Source: Corynebacterium sp. MSK008 (lineage in GTDB: Bacteria; Actinomycetota; Actinomycetes; Mycobacteriales; Mycobacteriaceae). Taken from it: a stretch of 64,000 bases of DNA. Below are positions 8,728 to 19,304 of the stretch, in pieces (the stretch's first letter is position 1; each line of letters opens with the position of its first letter). Location of the stretch: positions 62,001 to 126,000 of the forward strand of contig NZ_JASPJX010000006.1 in the NCBI RefSeq assembly GCF_030232585.1, given 5' to 3'. The notes under the pieces were generated by a model. That model searched no databases. It was not told the DNA's origin and worked only from the letters and a program-made list of their open reading frames with translations. The position numbers and the translations under genes were made by a program.

Positions 8728-10554
8728 GTGGCAGCTGCAGAGAAAAGAAAGCCCGAACGTATGACGGGTGCGGACGCCGTCGTGCGTAGCCTTGAGGAAC
8801 TGGGCACCGAGATCGTATTCGGCCTGCCCGGTGGTGCAGTGCTCCCGCTGTACGACGCGCTGTTCCGCGCCGAGAAACTGCGCCACGTGCTCGTGCGCCA
8901 CGAGCAGGGCGCAGGCCACGCTGCGGAAGGCTACGCGGTGGCGTCCGGAAACGTGGGCGTGTGCATCGCCACGTCCGGCCCGGGTGCGACAAACCTGGTC
9001 ACCCCGATCGCGGATGCCTACCTGGATTCCGTGCCGATGGTGGCCATCACCGGCCAGGTTGGTTCGCCGCTGCTGGGCACCGACGCGTTCCAGGAGGCGG
9101 ACATCCGCGGCGTGACCATGCCGATTACCAAGCACAACCTCATGGTGACCAAGGCTGAGGAGATCCCCAGCGCGATCGCAGCGGCCTTCCATATCGCCTC
9201 CACTGGCCGCCCCGGCCCGGTGCTGGTGGACATCCCGAAAGACGTGCAGAACGCGGAGATCGAGTTCACCTGGCCGCCGAAGGTGGACCTGCCGGGCTAT
9301 AAGCCGAATACCAAGCCGCACAACCGGCAGATCGCGCAGGCCGCGAAGATGATTTCCAAGGCGAAGCGCCCGGTGCTCTACATTGGCGGCGGCGTGGTCA
9401 AGTCCGGCGCGCACAAGCAGCTCGCTGAGTTCGTGGAAGCTACCGGGATCCCGGTGGTGACCACCCTGATGGCGCTTGGGACTTTTCCGCACGACCACCC
9501 GCTCTACCTGGGCATGCCGGGCATGCACGGCACCGTGCCGGCGGTGGGCGCGTTCCAGGAGTCCGACTTGCTCATCGCGATCGGCGCGCGTTTCGACGAC
9601 CGCGTCACCGGCGACACCGACACCTTCGCTCCGCACGCGAAGGTCATCCACGCCGACATCGACCCTGCAGAGGTAGGCAAGATCCGCCCGGTGGATGTGC
9701 CAATCGTCGGCGATGCGAAACGGGTGCTGTCTGAGCTCACCGACTACTTCGGGGAAAAAGACAAGGTCAAAGCCCCCAGCATCGAGCCGTGGATTGCCCG
9801 CCTGATGGATCTGAAGGAGCGTTTCCCGCGCGGCTACGAGCCGCACACCGACGGCACGCTGCCACCCCAGTACGTGCTGGAGACGCTGTCCAAGATCGCC
9901 GGTCCTGATGCGATCTACGTCTCTGGCGTGGGCCAGCACCAGATGTGGGCCGCCCAGTTCATCGACTACGACAAGCCGCGCCACTGGATCAACTCCGGCG
10001 GCGCGGGCACCATGGGCTTTTCCATCCCGGCAGCGATGGGCGCCAAGGCGGCGATGCCGGACAAGGAAGTCTGGGCCATCGACGGCGACGGCTGCTTCCA
10101 GATGACCAACCAGGAGATCACCACCGCCGCCCTCGAGGGATTCCCCATCAAGGTGGCCTTGATCAACAACGGCAACCTGGGCATGGTGCGCCAGTGGCAG
10201 ACCCTGTTTTACGACGGGCATTATTCGCACACCAAGCTCGGCGGCGAGGTCTACGTCCCGGACTTTGTAAAGTTGTCCGAGGCACTTGGCGCGGTGTCGT
10301 TCCGCGTCACCTCCGCGGACGAGGTGGAGGAGGCGATACAGCGTGCCCGCGAGATCAACGACCGCCCGGTGGTGGTCGAGTTTGTTGTCGGCGAGGACGC
10401 GCAGGTGTGGCCGATGATCGCGGCCGGCACCTCTAACTCCGACATCGAGTACGCGCGCGGCATGCGCCCGTTCTTCGGCGAGGAGGAGTCTGCGGCGGAG
10501 ACGCCGGAGGCCATCAACGACACCATCGAAGCGCTCGAGCAGGAGGGAAACTAA
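8728..10554 (+). CDS. ilvB: Acetolactate synthase large subunit
   Basis: A 608-residue ThDP enzyme. It joins two pyruvates to acetolactate (valine, leucine), or pyruvate and 2-oxobutyrate to acetohydroxybutyrate (isoleucine). Order: pyrimidine-binding domain ([13 protein letters not shown]), central domain, pyrophosphate-binding domain with the GDG...NN motif (AIDGDGCFQ to ALINNGNLG). The GTG start is chosen because AAGGAG lies 7 nt upstream; the ATG at 8680 falls just after the terminator and lacks such a site. First structural gene of ilvBNC; ilvN follows 2 nt after the stop. Confidence 0.97.
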   Translation: MAAAEKRKPERMTGADAVVRSLEELGTEIVFGLPGGAVLPLYDALFRAEKLRHVLVRHEQGAGHAAEGYAVASGNVGVCIATSGPGATNLVTPIADAYLDSVPMVAITGQVGSPLLGTDAFQEADIRGVTMPITKHNLMVTKAEEIPSAIAAAFHIASTGRPGPVLVDIPKDVQNAEIEFTWPPKVDLPGYKPNTKPHNRQIAQAAKMISKAKRPVLYIGGGVVKSGAHKQLAEFVEATGIPVVTTLMALGTFPHDHPLYLGMPGMHGTVPAVGAFQESDLLIAIGARFDDRVTGDTDTFAPHAKVIHADIDPAEVGKIRPVDVPIVGDAKRVLSELTDYFGEKDKVKAPSIEPWIARLMDLKERFPRGYEPHTDGTLPPQYVLETLSKIAGPDAIYVSGVGQHQMWAAQFIDYDKPRHWINSGGAGTMGFSIPAAMGAKAAMPDKEVWAIDGDGCFQMTNQEITTAALEGFPIKVALINNGNLGMVRQWQTLFYDGHYSHTKLGGEVYVPDFVKLSEALGAVSFRVTSADEVEEAIQRAREINDRPVVVEFVVGEDAQVWPMIAAGTSNSDIEYARGMRPFFGEEESAAETPEAINDTIEALEQEGN

Positions 10555-10556
10555 CC

Positions 10557-11075
10557 ATGGCACAGCCCGAACAGATCACACGCCACACACTGTCGGTGCT
10601 CGTCGACGACGTTGACGGCATCATCACCCGCGTCACCGCGCTGTTTACCCGCCGCGGCTACAACCTGGTCTCCCTTGTCTCGGCGAAGACGGCGAAGGAG
10701 GGCATCAACCGCCTCACCGTCGTCGTGGACGCCACGCCCCATGCCGTGGAGCAGATCACCAAGCAGCTGTACAAGCTCATCCAGGTGCACAAGGTGCTCG
10801 AGCTTGACGACGCCACGTCTGTCGGCCGCCAGCTACTCCTGGTGAAGGTCAACGCGGACAACCTGACCCGCCCGCAGGTGGTGGACGCCGCCAACCTGTT
10901 CCGCGCGCGCGTGATCGACGTGGCGGTGGACTCCGTGATTATTGAGGCCACCGGCAACTCCGCAAAGCTCAAGGCGTTCCTTGAGGTGATGGACACCTTC
11001 GGGATCCGCGAGTTGGCGCGTTCCGGCTCGGTGGCGCTATCGCGCGGATCCAAGACGATGGCGAAGTCAGAGTAA
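10557..11075 (+). CDS. ilvN: Acetolactate synthase small (regulatory) subunit
   Basis: A 172-residue protein with an N-terminal ACT domain (LVDDVDGIITRVTALFTRRG) and the C-terminal IlvN domain. It activates IlvB and gives feedback inhibition by branched-chain amino acids. Two bases separate it from the ilvB stop, and a GGAGG within the last ilvB codons serves as ribosome-binding site, so the pair is translationally linked. Confidence 0.97.
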   Translation: MAQPEQITRHTLSVLVDDVDGIITRVTALFTRRGYNLVSLVSAKTAKEGINRLTVVVDATPHAVEQITKQLYKLIQVHKVLELDDATSVGRQLLLVKVNADNLTRPQVVDAANLFRARVIDVAVDSVIIEATGNSAKLKAFLEVMDTFGIRELARSGSVALSRGSKTMAKSE

Positions 11076-11088
11076 ATCTTAAAAACCC

Positions 11089-12165
<1,077 letters not shown>

Positions 12166-12180
12166 ACAGGCAGCGACCAC

Positions 12181-12213
12181 GCGGCGGAGGCCTGAGGTCT
12201 CCGCCGCGTTTTT
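12181..12213 (+). terminator. ilvBNC terminator
   Basis: GCGGCGGAG (12181-12189) pairs with CTCCGCCGC (12199-12207), extended by GCC/GGT around a TGA loop, then TTTTT. Confidence 0.9.
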
Positions 12214-12248
12214 CGTGTGCGATCCCGCAGCGGTCCCGCACGAGAAAA

Positions 12249-12278
12249 CCCCGCCCTCCCAATTTGGGAGACGCGGGG
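12249..12278 (-). terminator. Terminator of the single-pass membrane protein gene
   Basis: CCCCGC/GCGGGG outer stem and CTCCCA/TGGGAG inner stem, with TTTTC following on the minus strand. Confidence 0.8.
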
Positions 12279-12295
12279 TAAAGGGTTGTTAGCGA

Positions 12296-12910
12296 CTAGT
12301 TGGTCGCCTCAGCCTCAGCCTCAGCGCCCTCCGGTGCGAGGGTCTCGGTGATCTCGTCGACGATGTTGGTTTCGGTGACCGTCTCGTCTGCAGGCTCGCC
12401 AGCGCCCTCAGTTGCGGACTCTTCCGCGTCGGTTGCTGCGGACTCTGCAGCGTCACCCTCGACGGTGGTGGTCTCGGAGACAACCTCGGTTGCGGCGGTG
12501 GTGGTGGAGGTGGCGGTTTCGCCCTCACCGTTGTCGCCGGAGAACAGGGACCACAGCAGCCACAGCAGCAGCAGTGCGACCAGGAGGCCCAGCAGCCACT
12601 TCCACCAGCCGCCGCCGCTGTTGGACTCCTCAGTCACCGCGGTGGAACCTGCGGTGGAGCGGGCCGGGGTAGCGGCGGTGCGCTCGGTGGTGGTGCGCTC
12701 AACGCGGACATCCTTGTCCGGCTCAACGTTGGTGCGGTCGACGTTGACGTCCTTAACACGGTCGGCGCCCTCGACGTCGCCGCGGCCACGCACGTCGTTC
12801 AGCTTGTCCTGGCCGAGGTTTTTCGCGTCCTGGGCCTTGTCCTTGCCGAAGTCCTTAGCGTCGTTGGCGAAGTCCTTCGGGTTGCGCTTCGGGTCGATGG
12901 GGTTGTTCAT
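12296..12910 (-). CDS. Single-pass membrane protein, unknown function
   Basis: A 204-residue protein. Residues 1-50 are rich in Lys, Asp and Asn with loosely repeated Lys-Asp-x-Gly/Ala segments. A Thr/Arg-rich linker follows, then one strong transmembrane helix (about 102-124, Trp/Leu-rich). The C-terminal 75 residues are Thr/Glu/Ala-rich and probably extracytoplasmic. No family is recognised. The ATG at 12910 has GAAAGGA 6 nt upstream; an upstream extension to 13024 has no ribosome-binding site. The 268 bp between this start and the CDF gene hold promoters only. Confidence 0.6.
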   Translation of the reverse strand: MNNPIDPKRNPKDFANDAKDFGKDKAQDAKNLGQDKLNDVRGRGDVEGADRVKDVNVDRTNVEPDKDVRVERTTTERTAATPARSTAGSTAVTEESNSGGGWWKWLLGLLVALLLLWLLWSLFSGDNGEGETATSTTTAATEVVSETTTVEGDAAESAATDAEESATEGAGEPADETVTETNIVDEITETLAPEGAEAEAEATN

Positions 12911-13117
12911 TGTAAATTCCTTTCGTGCTAACACAAGTGCTGGCATAACGTTTCCGTCGGACGCAAGGCTGTACCAGCATCCGCGGTGAACGACCGCCCA
13001 CTGTAACAAAACTTTCGCAAGCACCGCGGGAAAATATGTGCTAGACGTCTCATTTCATCCGGTGTTTTCCCAGGACTCCCCGGGTGGCGGGGCGCAAAAG
13101 GAATAGTTTTCAATAAG

Positions 13118-13146
13118 TTGTCATTAAGCGAAAAGGTGCATACCGT
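13118..13146 (+). promoter_or_regulatory. Promoter of the CDF transporter gene
   Basis: TTGTCA (13118-13123), 17-bp spacer, TACCGT (13141-13146): a good housekeeping promoter, with a short 5' leader carrying a ribosome-binding site. AT-rich sequence around the -35 could hold a metal-repressor site, but no clear dyad was found. Confidence 0.55.
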
Positions 13147-13179
13147 AGGTCATCGAGAGGCAATGTGAAAGGGACCGAA

Positions 13180-14076
13180 ATGCACGATCACCACAACCAC
13201 AACCACGACCACGCCCACGGCGCTCCGAGACGCGCGCTCGCAGTCGCACTGGCGATCACCGGCACGGTTTTCGTCGCGGAAGTTGTCGGCGGATTGCTCT
13301 CTGGGTCGATGGCTCTACTCGCGGACGCGATGCACATGCTTTCCGACGCCGCGGGGCTGATCATCTCCCTTCTCGCCATCATCGTCGGACAAAAGGCCGC
13401 TTCCGCAACCGCGACGTACGGCTACCGGCGCGTGGAAGTGCTCGCTGCACTGATCAACGCTGCCACTGTGCTGGCAATTTCCATCTGGATCGTGGTCGAG
13501 GCGGTGCGCAGGTTGCGCGACCCGCAACCGGTGGAAACAGGACCGATGATGGTCATCGCGATGATTGGCCTGATCGCGAACGTTGCTTCGGCATGGGTGC
13601 TCTCGCGCCACCGGGAGGGCTCGATCAACGTGCAGGGCGCGTACTTACACGTGCTGGTGGATATGTTCGGCTCCGTCGCAGTGCTGGTGGCTGGCGCGGT
13701 GATTGCGTGGACCGGGTTTACCGGTGCTGACGTGGTTGCCTCCCTGGTTATTGCGGCACTGGTGCTGCCGCGGGCTTGGCAGCTGATGGTGCGCTCGGCC
13801 CGGGTGATGCTCGAACACGTCCCGGCGGGGTTCGATGCGGACGAAGTGGAGCGCGCACTACGGCAGGTCGAAGGGGCGACGGATACGCACGACCTGCACC
13901 TGTGGTCGCTGGACGGGGTGAGCGTATTAGCCACGGTGCACGTGGTGGCGGGCCCCAGGGTGGACCGCGACCAGCTGCTGGACCGGGTGCAGGACACGCT
14001 GGCGCACCTTGGGGTGGAGCACGCGACGGTGCAGATTGAACCTCCTGAGCACATCGGTCACGAGAAGGTGTGCTGA
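13180..14076 (+). CDS. Cation diffusion facilitator (Zn/Co/Cd efflux)
   Basis: A 298-residue protein of the CzcD-like CDF family. A His-rich N-terminus (HDHHNHNHDHAHG) precedes six membrane helices with the metal-site pattern LLADAMHMLSDAAGL in helix 2 and HVLVDMFGS in helix 5. A cytoplasmic C-terminal domain with HDLHLWSLDG follows. It should export divalent metal, most likely zinc, in exchange for protons. The ATG at 13180 is preferred over the GTG at 13165 because AAAGGG lies 6 nt upstream. Confidence 0.9.
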   Translation: MHDHHNHNHDHAHGAPRRALAVALAITGTVFVAEVVGGLLSGSMALLADAMHMLSDAAGLIISLLAIIVGQKAASATATYGYRRVEVLAALINAATVLAISIWIVVEAVRRLRDPQPVETGPMMVIAMIGLIANVASAWVLSRHREGSINVQGAYLHVLVDMFGSVAVLVAGAVIAWTGFTGADVVASLVIAALVLPRAWQLMVRSARVMLEHVPAGFDADEVERALRQVEGATDTHDLHLWSLDGVSVLATVHVVAGPRVDRDQLLDRVQDTLAHLGVEHATVQIEPPEHIGHEKVC

Positions 14077-14084
14077 AACTGCAC

Positions 14085-14090
14085 TACGCT
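14085..14090 (+). promoter_or_regulatory. -10 element for the DUF262 gene
   Basis: TACGCT, 8 nt before the ATG at 14099. Confidence 0.45.
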
Positions 14091-14098
14091 TGGGAGAC

Positions 14099-15868
14099 AT
14101 GGGTTTCACCACGCCGAGCTACTCACTCAAAGACCTGTTTTCCCGCGCGGGGCGGGGAGAGCTGCAGCTGCCTGACTTTCAGCGGGAGTACCTATGGGAC
14201 GTCGACAGGGTTCGCACCCTGGTGACTTCCGTGCTGCGCGGCTACCCGGTGGGCTCGTTCCTCGCCCTGGATACGCGCAACACGGAGCAGCGTTTCAAGC
14301 CGCGCCCGCTCGAAGGTGTAGCGGTGGAAGGCGTCGCCCCCGGGCTGTTGCTTCTGGACGGACAGCAGCGCCTGACCTCGCTCTACCAGGCGTTCAAGAA
14401 CGACGGCGAGGTCCACACCGTGGACTACCTGGGCCGGCCGATCCGCCGGCGCTTCATGGTGGACGTGCGCGTAGCGGTGTCCGCAGACCCGATGCCAGTG
14501 GAGGCGCTATTCGCGGTGGATGAGCAGGGCCAGGTGCGCTCCCACTTCGGGCCGGACGTCGACGGTGCGTTGAATTCACGCGAGGCCTATATAAATAACG
14601 GTGTCATTCCGGTAAGCATGCTGCTGTGGACCGAGGGCAACGACTTGCTTGTGGACATGGTCGCGAGCACCGAAGACGAGCAGCTGCGCGACGCGGTCAA
14701 GCACTTTGTCAACCAAGTGATGCGTGGGCTTCCGGCGTACGACGTGCCGGTGATCCGCGTGGACCGCGAAACCACGCAGGCGGGCGTTGGTCAGATCTTC
14801 GCGTTCGCCAACTCTGCCGGCGTGCAGATGGACGTTTTCGAGCTGCTCACGGCGGTGTTCGCCTCCGAGGACCCGTCGTTTGTGCTGGCGGAGAACTGGC
14901 GGGATACGGAGCACAAGCTGCGCGAGCACCCCGTGCTGGACAGCGTGGGGCGAGTGGAGTTTCTGCGCGCGCTGTCGCTGCTGCTGACCAGTAGGAGGGG
15001 CTCCGCGCGGGGCCACCGCGGCGACATCCTGGACATTTCGCTGGAGCAGTACCGGGCGCACGCAGGCGAAATGCTGGACGGTTTCCTCGCCGCGGCGAGG
15101 TTTTTGGAGGAGCGCCGCGTCGTTTACGCGGACCAGGTGCCGTATCCAGCCCAGCTGATCCCGCTCGCGGTGATCCTGGCGCGCCTGGCTGAGGATTCGG
15201 GCGCACTCGAGCGCGAAGGTGCGGCCGACCGGCTCAACCGCTGGTTCTGGTGCGGTGTGTTCGGCGAGCTGTACGGTGCTCACGCGCCCACCATCCGCAT
15301 TGGCTTGGACGTGACTGAGGTGACGCCGTGGGTGCGTGGAGATACAGACGAGCTGCCCCGCACGGTGGCCGAGGCGCGATTTTTTGAGTCCCGCCTGCGC
15401 ACAGCCGGCCCGGACAGCGGCATCTACCGCGGCCTGTACTCGCTGCTCATGGCCCGCGGCGCACGTGATTGGCGCACCGCGGAGCTGTTTACCGCGGAGA
15501 CGGTGGAGCAGCTGCAGCCCCGCTTCCGCCAGGTGTTCCCGACGGAATACCTGGCCGTCACCGGTGCGCTGGAGAAGGACCCGCAGCTGGTTGATTCGGT
15601 ACTGAACCGCACGCCGATGGGCCGGCGCACCGACGTGGTCATTGAGCGCAACGAGCCGAAGCGCTACCTGCCCCGGCTGCAGTCGAAGTCCCTGCTGGAA
15701 GACGACGAGTTCGACGCCATGCTTGACGGCCACGAGATGGATCCAGAACTCCTTCTGGCCTCTGACTGGGAGGGCTTCGTGGCTGACAGGCGCGAGCGTT
15801 TCGTGGGCATAATCGAGTACGCCATGGACCGTGCCGCCGAGCGCGACTGGGAGCCGGGCGAGGCGTAA
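14099..15868 (+). CDS. DUF262 (ParB/Srx-fold) protein without HNH domain
   Basis: A 589-residue protein. The N-terminal domain has DUF262 hallmarks: LPDFQREYLWD (about residues 24-34), YPVGSFLAL and LLDGQQRLTSLYQAF (about 88-102). DUF262 is the ParB-like NTPase/nickase module of GmrSD-type modification-dependent restriction proteins. The DUF1524 HNH nuclease normally paired with it (His-x-x-Pro) is not visible; the C-terminus instead has a WFWCGVFGELYG segment and ends in a helical ADRRERFVGIIEYAMDR stretch. It may act in DNA or phage-related processes, but the reaction is not known. A lipoprotein gene starts at the next base after the stop. Confidence 0.75.
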   Translation: MGFTTPSYSLKDLFSRAGRGELQLPDFQREYLWDVDRVRTLVTSVLRGYPVGSFLALDTRNTEQRFKPRPLEGVAVEGVAPGLLLLDGQQRLTSLYQAFKNDGEVHTVDYLGRPIRRRFMVDVRVAVSADPMPVEALFAVDEQGQVRSHFGPDVDGALNSREAYINNGVIPVSMLLWTEGNDLLVDMVASTEDEQLRDAVKHFVNQVMRGLPAYDVPVIRVDRETTQAGVGQIFAFANSAGVQMDVFELLTAVFASEDPSFVLAENWRDTEHKLREHPVLDSVGRVEFLRALSLLLTSRRGSARGHRGDILDISLEQYRAHAGEMLDGFLAAARFLEERRVVYADQVPYPAQLIPLAVILARLAEDSGALEREGAADRLNRWFWCGVFGELYGAHAPTIRIGLDVTEVTPWVRGDTDELPRTVAEARFFESRLRTAGPDSGIYRGLYSLLMARGARDWRTAELFTAETVEQLQPRFRQVFPTEYLAVTGALEKDPQLVDSVLNRTPMGRRTDVVIERNEPKRYLPRLQSKSLLEDDEFDAMLDGHEMDPELLLASDWEGFVADRRERFVGIIEYAMDRAAERDWEPGEA

Positions 15869-16726
15869 GTGGCAAAAGCGAACACCGTCGTGGGCGTGGC
15901 CGCAGTCCTCGCCGCCTCCGCGATGCTGACGTCCTGTGCTCCCGAGGCGCAGTTGAGTCCGCTCGAGCGCGCCCGCGGCGTGAACCAATCCAAGCACGCG
16001 GGGAAGCTGTTCGCGGGCGAGCCGGAGGTCGTCGATGACGTCCTCGGCATCAAAACCACCAAGCTGTTCTTCCCGACGTCTGAGACGCTTGTGCTCAGCG
16101 ACACGTCCGTCGAAGCGCAGCTGCGCGCGGCGTCCATCGCGGTCACCACGAACGCGCCGATGATGGTGTACGACCCCACCCGTCACGCCGAGTACGTGCA
16201 GATGATTGCGGATATGCGCACTGTGAACGTGCTCACTGTGGGAGACGTGGCCATTGCGCCGTCGAAAGGTGCGGTGAGCGTGCAGCGCGACCCTGGCGGG
16301 CTGCGGGCGTTAGAACAGATGACTGCGCTGCGCTACCGGGAGCGCACCGTCGCCACGCCGCAGGAGGCGGTGCGTGAGGTTTCCAGCCTGCACCAGCGCG
16401 AGCCGATGTGGCTGCGCGCTCAATGGGCGGACCCGTCGGTGTTGCCCGCGGCGAATCCGGAACCCTTCCCCATTCAGTCCCGCCGCGATGCCAACATGGC
16501 ACCGCGGGTGGTTGCCACCTGGGAGTCCTCCATCCCGTCAGTGGCAAACGCGCGTAGCTACGGAGCGGATGTGACCGTTGTGCCGTTGGCGGATCCGCGC
16601 AAGAGCGAGCAGACCCTGTTCGCCATGGCTGGGCTGGCTGAGCGCCCGTTGGTGGCGCTGGGGAGCCAGTTCGGCACCTCCGCTCAGTTGATCGATCGGA
16701 TCCGGGAGGCGGAAGCGGCCTACTAG
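15869..16726 (+). CDS. Lipoprotein related to the gene downstream of leuB
   Basis: A 285-residue protein with a GTG start directly after the DUF262 stop. The signal peptide ends in the lipobox LTSC, so it should be a lipid-anchored cell-surface protein. The segment after the anchor (ETLVLSDTSVEAQLRAASIA) resembles residues 55-85 of the lipoprotein at 17814 (ETVVVSAKERDQQLKAAAIA) and cell-wall-binding-repeat-2-like folds. It lacks the long C-terminal domain of that relative. leuB lies between the two relatives. Confidence 0.65.
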   Translation: MAKANTVVGVAAVLAASAMLTSCAPEAQLSPLERARGVNQSKHAGKLFAGEPEVVDDVLGIKTTKLFFPTSETLVLSDTSVEAQLRAASIAVTTNAPMMVYDPTRHAEYVQMIADMRTVNVLTVGDVAIAPSKGAVSVQRDPGGLRALEQMTALRYRERTVATPQEAVREVSSLHQREPMWLRAQWADPSVLPAANPEPFPIQSRRDANMAPRVVATWESSIPSVANARSYGADVTVVPLADPRKSEQTLFAMAGLAERPLVALGSQFGTSAQLIDRIREAEAAY

Positions 16727-16756
16727 CGTGGCGCGAGGTGATAGTCTGAGGCTGTT

Positions 16757-16773
16757 TTCTACTATGTGAGAAG
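16757..16773 (+). promoter_or_regulatory. leuB promoter and probable LtbR operator
   Basis: -10 TACTAT (16760-16765) inside TTCTACTATGTGAGAAG. The 11-mer TATGTGAGAAG (16763-16773) recurs exactly before leuC (41763-41773). LtbR control of leuB and leuCD is established in C. glutamicum; assignment of this motif is inference. Confidence 0.6.
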
Positions 16774-16786
16774 AGGGTTTCAGAAT

Positions 16787-17803
16787 ATGAAAATTGCAGT
16801 GCTCGCTGGCGACGGCATCGGACAGGAAGTCATGGCGGAAGGACTCAAGGTCCTGCGCACCGTGCGCGACGACGTGGAGACCACCGATTTCGACCTCGGC
16901 GCCCGACGCTACCTGCGAAACGGGGAGCTGCTCACGGATGCGGACCTTGACTCGCTGAAGGAACACGACGCAATCCTGCTCGGCGCCATCGGTGACCCGG
17001 AGCGCGTGCCGGCCGGCGTACTCGAGCGCGGCCTGCTGCTGCCGCTGCGTTTCAAGCTGGACCACTACGTCAACCTGCGCCCGTCGCGGCTGTACCCGTC
17101 GTCGGTGAGCCCGCTGGCCAACCCCGGCGACATCGACTTCGTGGTGGTGCGCGAGGGCACCGAGGGACTCTACGCCGGCAACGGTGGCACCTTGCGCCAG
17201 GGCACCGAGCAAGAAGTCGCCTGCGAGGTGTCCCAGAACACCCACCACGGTGTCGCCCGCGTGGTGCGCTACGCGTTTGAGCTGGCAATGACCCGCCGCA
17301 AGAAGCTCACCCTGGTGCACAAGACCAACGTGCTGGTCAACGCAGGTGGGCTGTGGCAGAGCGTCGTCGACGAGGTGGCGGCCGAGTTCCCTGAGGTTGA
17401 GGTGGACTACAACCACATCGACGCCGCGACGATTTACATGGTCCAGGACCCACAGCGCTACGACGTCATCGTCACCGACAACCTCTTCGGCGACATCCTC
17501 ACTGACCTCGCCGGCGCCGTCGCCGGGGGTGTGGGCCTTGCAAGCTCCGGCAACATCAACGCCGCCAAGGAGTTCCCCTCCATGTTCGAGCCGGTGCACG
17601 GCTCCGCACCGGACATCGCTGGCCAGGGCATTGCGGATCCCACCGCGATGATCTTGTCGGTGGCGATGATGCTTCGCTTCCTCGGCGACGAGGACAACGC
17701 CGCACGCATCGAGGAAGCCGTCGAGCGCGACGTGGCCTCCCGCGGTGATACGAAGGTGCGAACCGCCGAAGTGGGTGACAGGATCGCCGCCGCCCTGAAG
17801 TAG
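16787..17803 (+). CDS. leuB: 3-isopropylmalate dehydrogenase
   Basis: A 338-residue enzyme of the isocitrate/isopropylmalate dehydrogenase family. It oxidises and decarboxylates 3-isopropylmalate to 2-oxoisocaproate with NAD+. Visible motifs are the N-terminal [13 protein letters not shown], a metal-binding [17 protein letters not shown] and the NAD-binding [18 protein letters not shown]. The ATG at 16787 fits the family start. The -10 of the next gene overlaps the leuB stop codon. Confidence 0.96.
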   Translation: MKIAVLAGDGIGQEVMAEGLKVLRTVRDDVETTDFDLGARRYLRNGELLTDADLDSLKEHDAILLGAIGDPERVPAGVLERGLLLPLRFKLDHYVNLRPSRLYPSSVSPLANPGDIDFVVVREGTEGLYAGNGGTLRQGTEQEVACEVSQNTHHGVARVVRYAFELAMTRRKKLTLVHKTNVLVNAGGLWQSVVDEVAAEFPEVEVDYNHIDAATIYMVQDPQRYDVIVTDNLFGDILTDLAGAVAGGVGLASSGNINAAKEFPSMFEPVHGSAPDIAGQGIADPTAMILSVAMMLRFLGDEDNAARIEEAVERDVASRGDTKVRTAEVGDRIAAALK

Positions 17804-17806
17804 GGT
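17801..17806 (+). promoter_or_regulatory. -10 element for the lipoprotein after leuB
   Basis: TAGGGT, 7 nt before the ATG at 17814, overlapping the leuB stop. Confidence 0.4.
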
Positions 17807-17813
17807 TGTGCGC

Positions 17814-19262
17814 ATGCATGTGACCCGCACGATCCCCGCCGTTTTGACCGCAACCGCACTGGTGCTGACCAGCTGCAGCAGCACGGAAGGCGGGATTGCG
17901 CAGCCGGAAGTCCTTGAAACCAATGGTGACGAGGTAATCCAGGACGCCGACGGCACCGGTGTAGAGGTCTCGCAGCGCCTCTTTGATTCCTCCGAGACCG
18001 TGGTGGTCTCCGCCAAGGAGCGCGACCAGCAGCTCAAGGCAGCGGCGATTGCGGTCAAGCTCGGGGCGCCGATGCTCGTGCGTCTCGACGGCACCGATGC
18101 CGCCGTCGACGCCGAAGTCGAGCGCCTGGGCGCCACACGTGTGATCAACGTGCCGGGCGAGGAAGAGGACGCCGAGGCGGTCGCTTCCGCGGATCCGGCC
18201 AGCGATGCCGCGGCCATTGCCGCGCTGGAGCCGGAGAACCCGAGCGAACTGACCATGCCGCCGGTGTTCACCACAGCGCTGTCCTCGCGTGCGTCTGTGG
18301 CCACCGCGCGTGCGGCCGGCGCCGAGGTGCAGGTGCTGGCGGCGCCGGATCCGCGCGCCACGTCGGACAGCATGCGCACCGTCACCGAGCAGGACACCCT
18401 CGCGTTGGGGCGCCAGTGGGGCGACACCGAGAACTTCCAGGCCCGTGCGGCGCTGGCGGAAAACGGCGAGCTGCCGGGCGGCGGCGGTCTGGTGTTCCCG
18501 GGCCGTCGCATGGTGGCGCTCTACGGGCACCCCTACGGCCCGGACTTGGGTGTGATGGGGGAGCAGGACCCGGCGGCAGCGGTGGAGTTGGCGAAGAAAT
18601 ATGCGGAGGACTACCAGCCGTTTAGCGAGGCCCCAGTCATCCCCGCATTCGAAGTCATCGCCACGGTTGCCTCTGGCGGCCCGGGCGACGACGGCAACTA
18701 CTCCAACGAAACGCCGATGGAGGACCTCGTACCCTACGTCGACGCGATTGTGGACGCCGGCGGCTACGCCGTGATCGATCTCCAACCCGGCCAAGGCAGC
18801 TTCCTGGAGCAGGCCAAGCTGTACGAGGAGCTGCTCAAGCGCCCGAACGTCGGCCTGGCGCTGGACGCCGAGTGGAAGCTCAACCCGGGCGAGCAACCGT
18901 TGTCGCGCATCGGCAGCGCCACCTCGGGCGAGATTAACGAAGTGGCGGACTGGCTCGCGCAGCTCGTACGGGACAATAACCTGCCGCAGAAGGCGATGAT
19001 CCTGCACCAGTTCAACGTGGCCATGTACCCGGACCGCGAAAACGTCGTCACCGGCCAGCCGGAGCTCGCCTGGGTCCTGCACGCCGACGGCCACGGCGGC
19101 CCGGAGCAGAAGTTCGACACTTGGAACGTGCTGCGCGAGGGTCTAGACCCGAACTTCTTCATGGCGTGGAAGAACTTCTTCGACGAGGATTTCCCGACGT
19201 TTACCCCGGAGCAGACCTACCGCGACGTCAATCCGCGTCCGTGGTTTGTTAGCTACCAGTAG
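17814..19262 (+). CDS. Two-part lipoprotein, CWB2-like N-terminus
   Basis: A 482-residue protein. The signal peptide ends in the lipobox LTSC near residue 22. Residues 45-190 resemble cell-wall-binding-repeat-2 units (TVVVSAKERDQQLKAAAIA; GAPMLVRLDG; GATRVINV). Residues 210-480 form a separate domain with a predicted alternating beta/alpha pattern (VPAFEVIATVASG-type strand, YAVIDLQPGQGSFLEQAKLY, LALDAEWKLNPGEQP), possibly glycosidase-like; no catalytic assignment is made. The protein is probably anchored on the outer face of the membrane. It is related to the lipoprotein at 15869. Confidence 0.65.
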   Translation: MHVTRTIPAVLTATALVLTSCSSTEGGIAQPEVLETNGDEVIQDADGTGVEVSQRLFDSSETVVVSAKERDQQLKAAAIAVKLGAPMLVRLDGTDAAVDAEVERLGATRVINVPGEEEDAEAVASADPASDAAAIAALEPENPSELTMPPVFTTALSSRASVATARAAGAEVQVLAAPDPRATSDSMRTVTEQDTLALGRQWGDTENFQARAALAENGELPGGGGLVFPGRRMVALYGHPYGPDLGVMGEQDPAAAVELAKKYAEDYQPFSEAPVIPAFEVIATVASGGPGDDGNYSNETPMEDLVPYVDAIVDAGGYAVIDLQPGQGSFLEQAKLYEELLKRPNVGLALDAEWKLNPGEQPLSRIGSATSGEINEVADWLAQLVRDNNLPQKAMILHQFNVAMYPDRENVVTGQPELAWVLHADGHGGPEQKFDTWNVLREGLDPNFFMAWKNFFDEDFPTFTPEQTYRDVNPRPWFVSYQ

Positions 19263-19292
19263 AAACCGCTGATATCGGGCCCGGCGGCAAGA

Positions 19293-19298
19293 TAATCT
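19293..19298 (+). promoter_or_regulatory. -10 element for the cNMP/CBS protein gene
   Basis: TAATCT, 6 nt before the ATG at 19305. Confidence 0.45.
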
Positions 19299-19304
19299 TG
19301 CTCC

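Noticed and set aside
13100-13160. A Zur or other metal-repressor box before the CDF gene
   Set aside because: The AT-rich sequence around TTGTCA has no convincing dyad; a regulator could not be assigned by eye.
14576-16186. A 536-codon minus-strand frame across the DUF262 and lipoprotein genes
   Set aside because: It crosses two real genes on the other strand, and its translation is a His/Arg/Gln-rich shadow.
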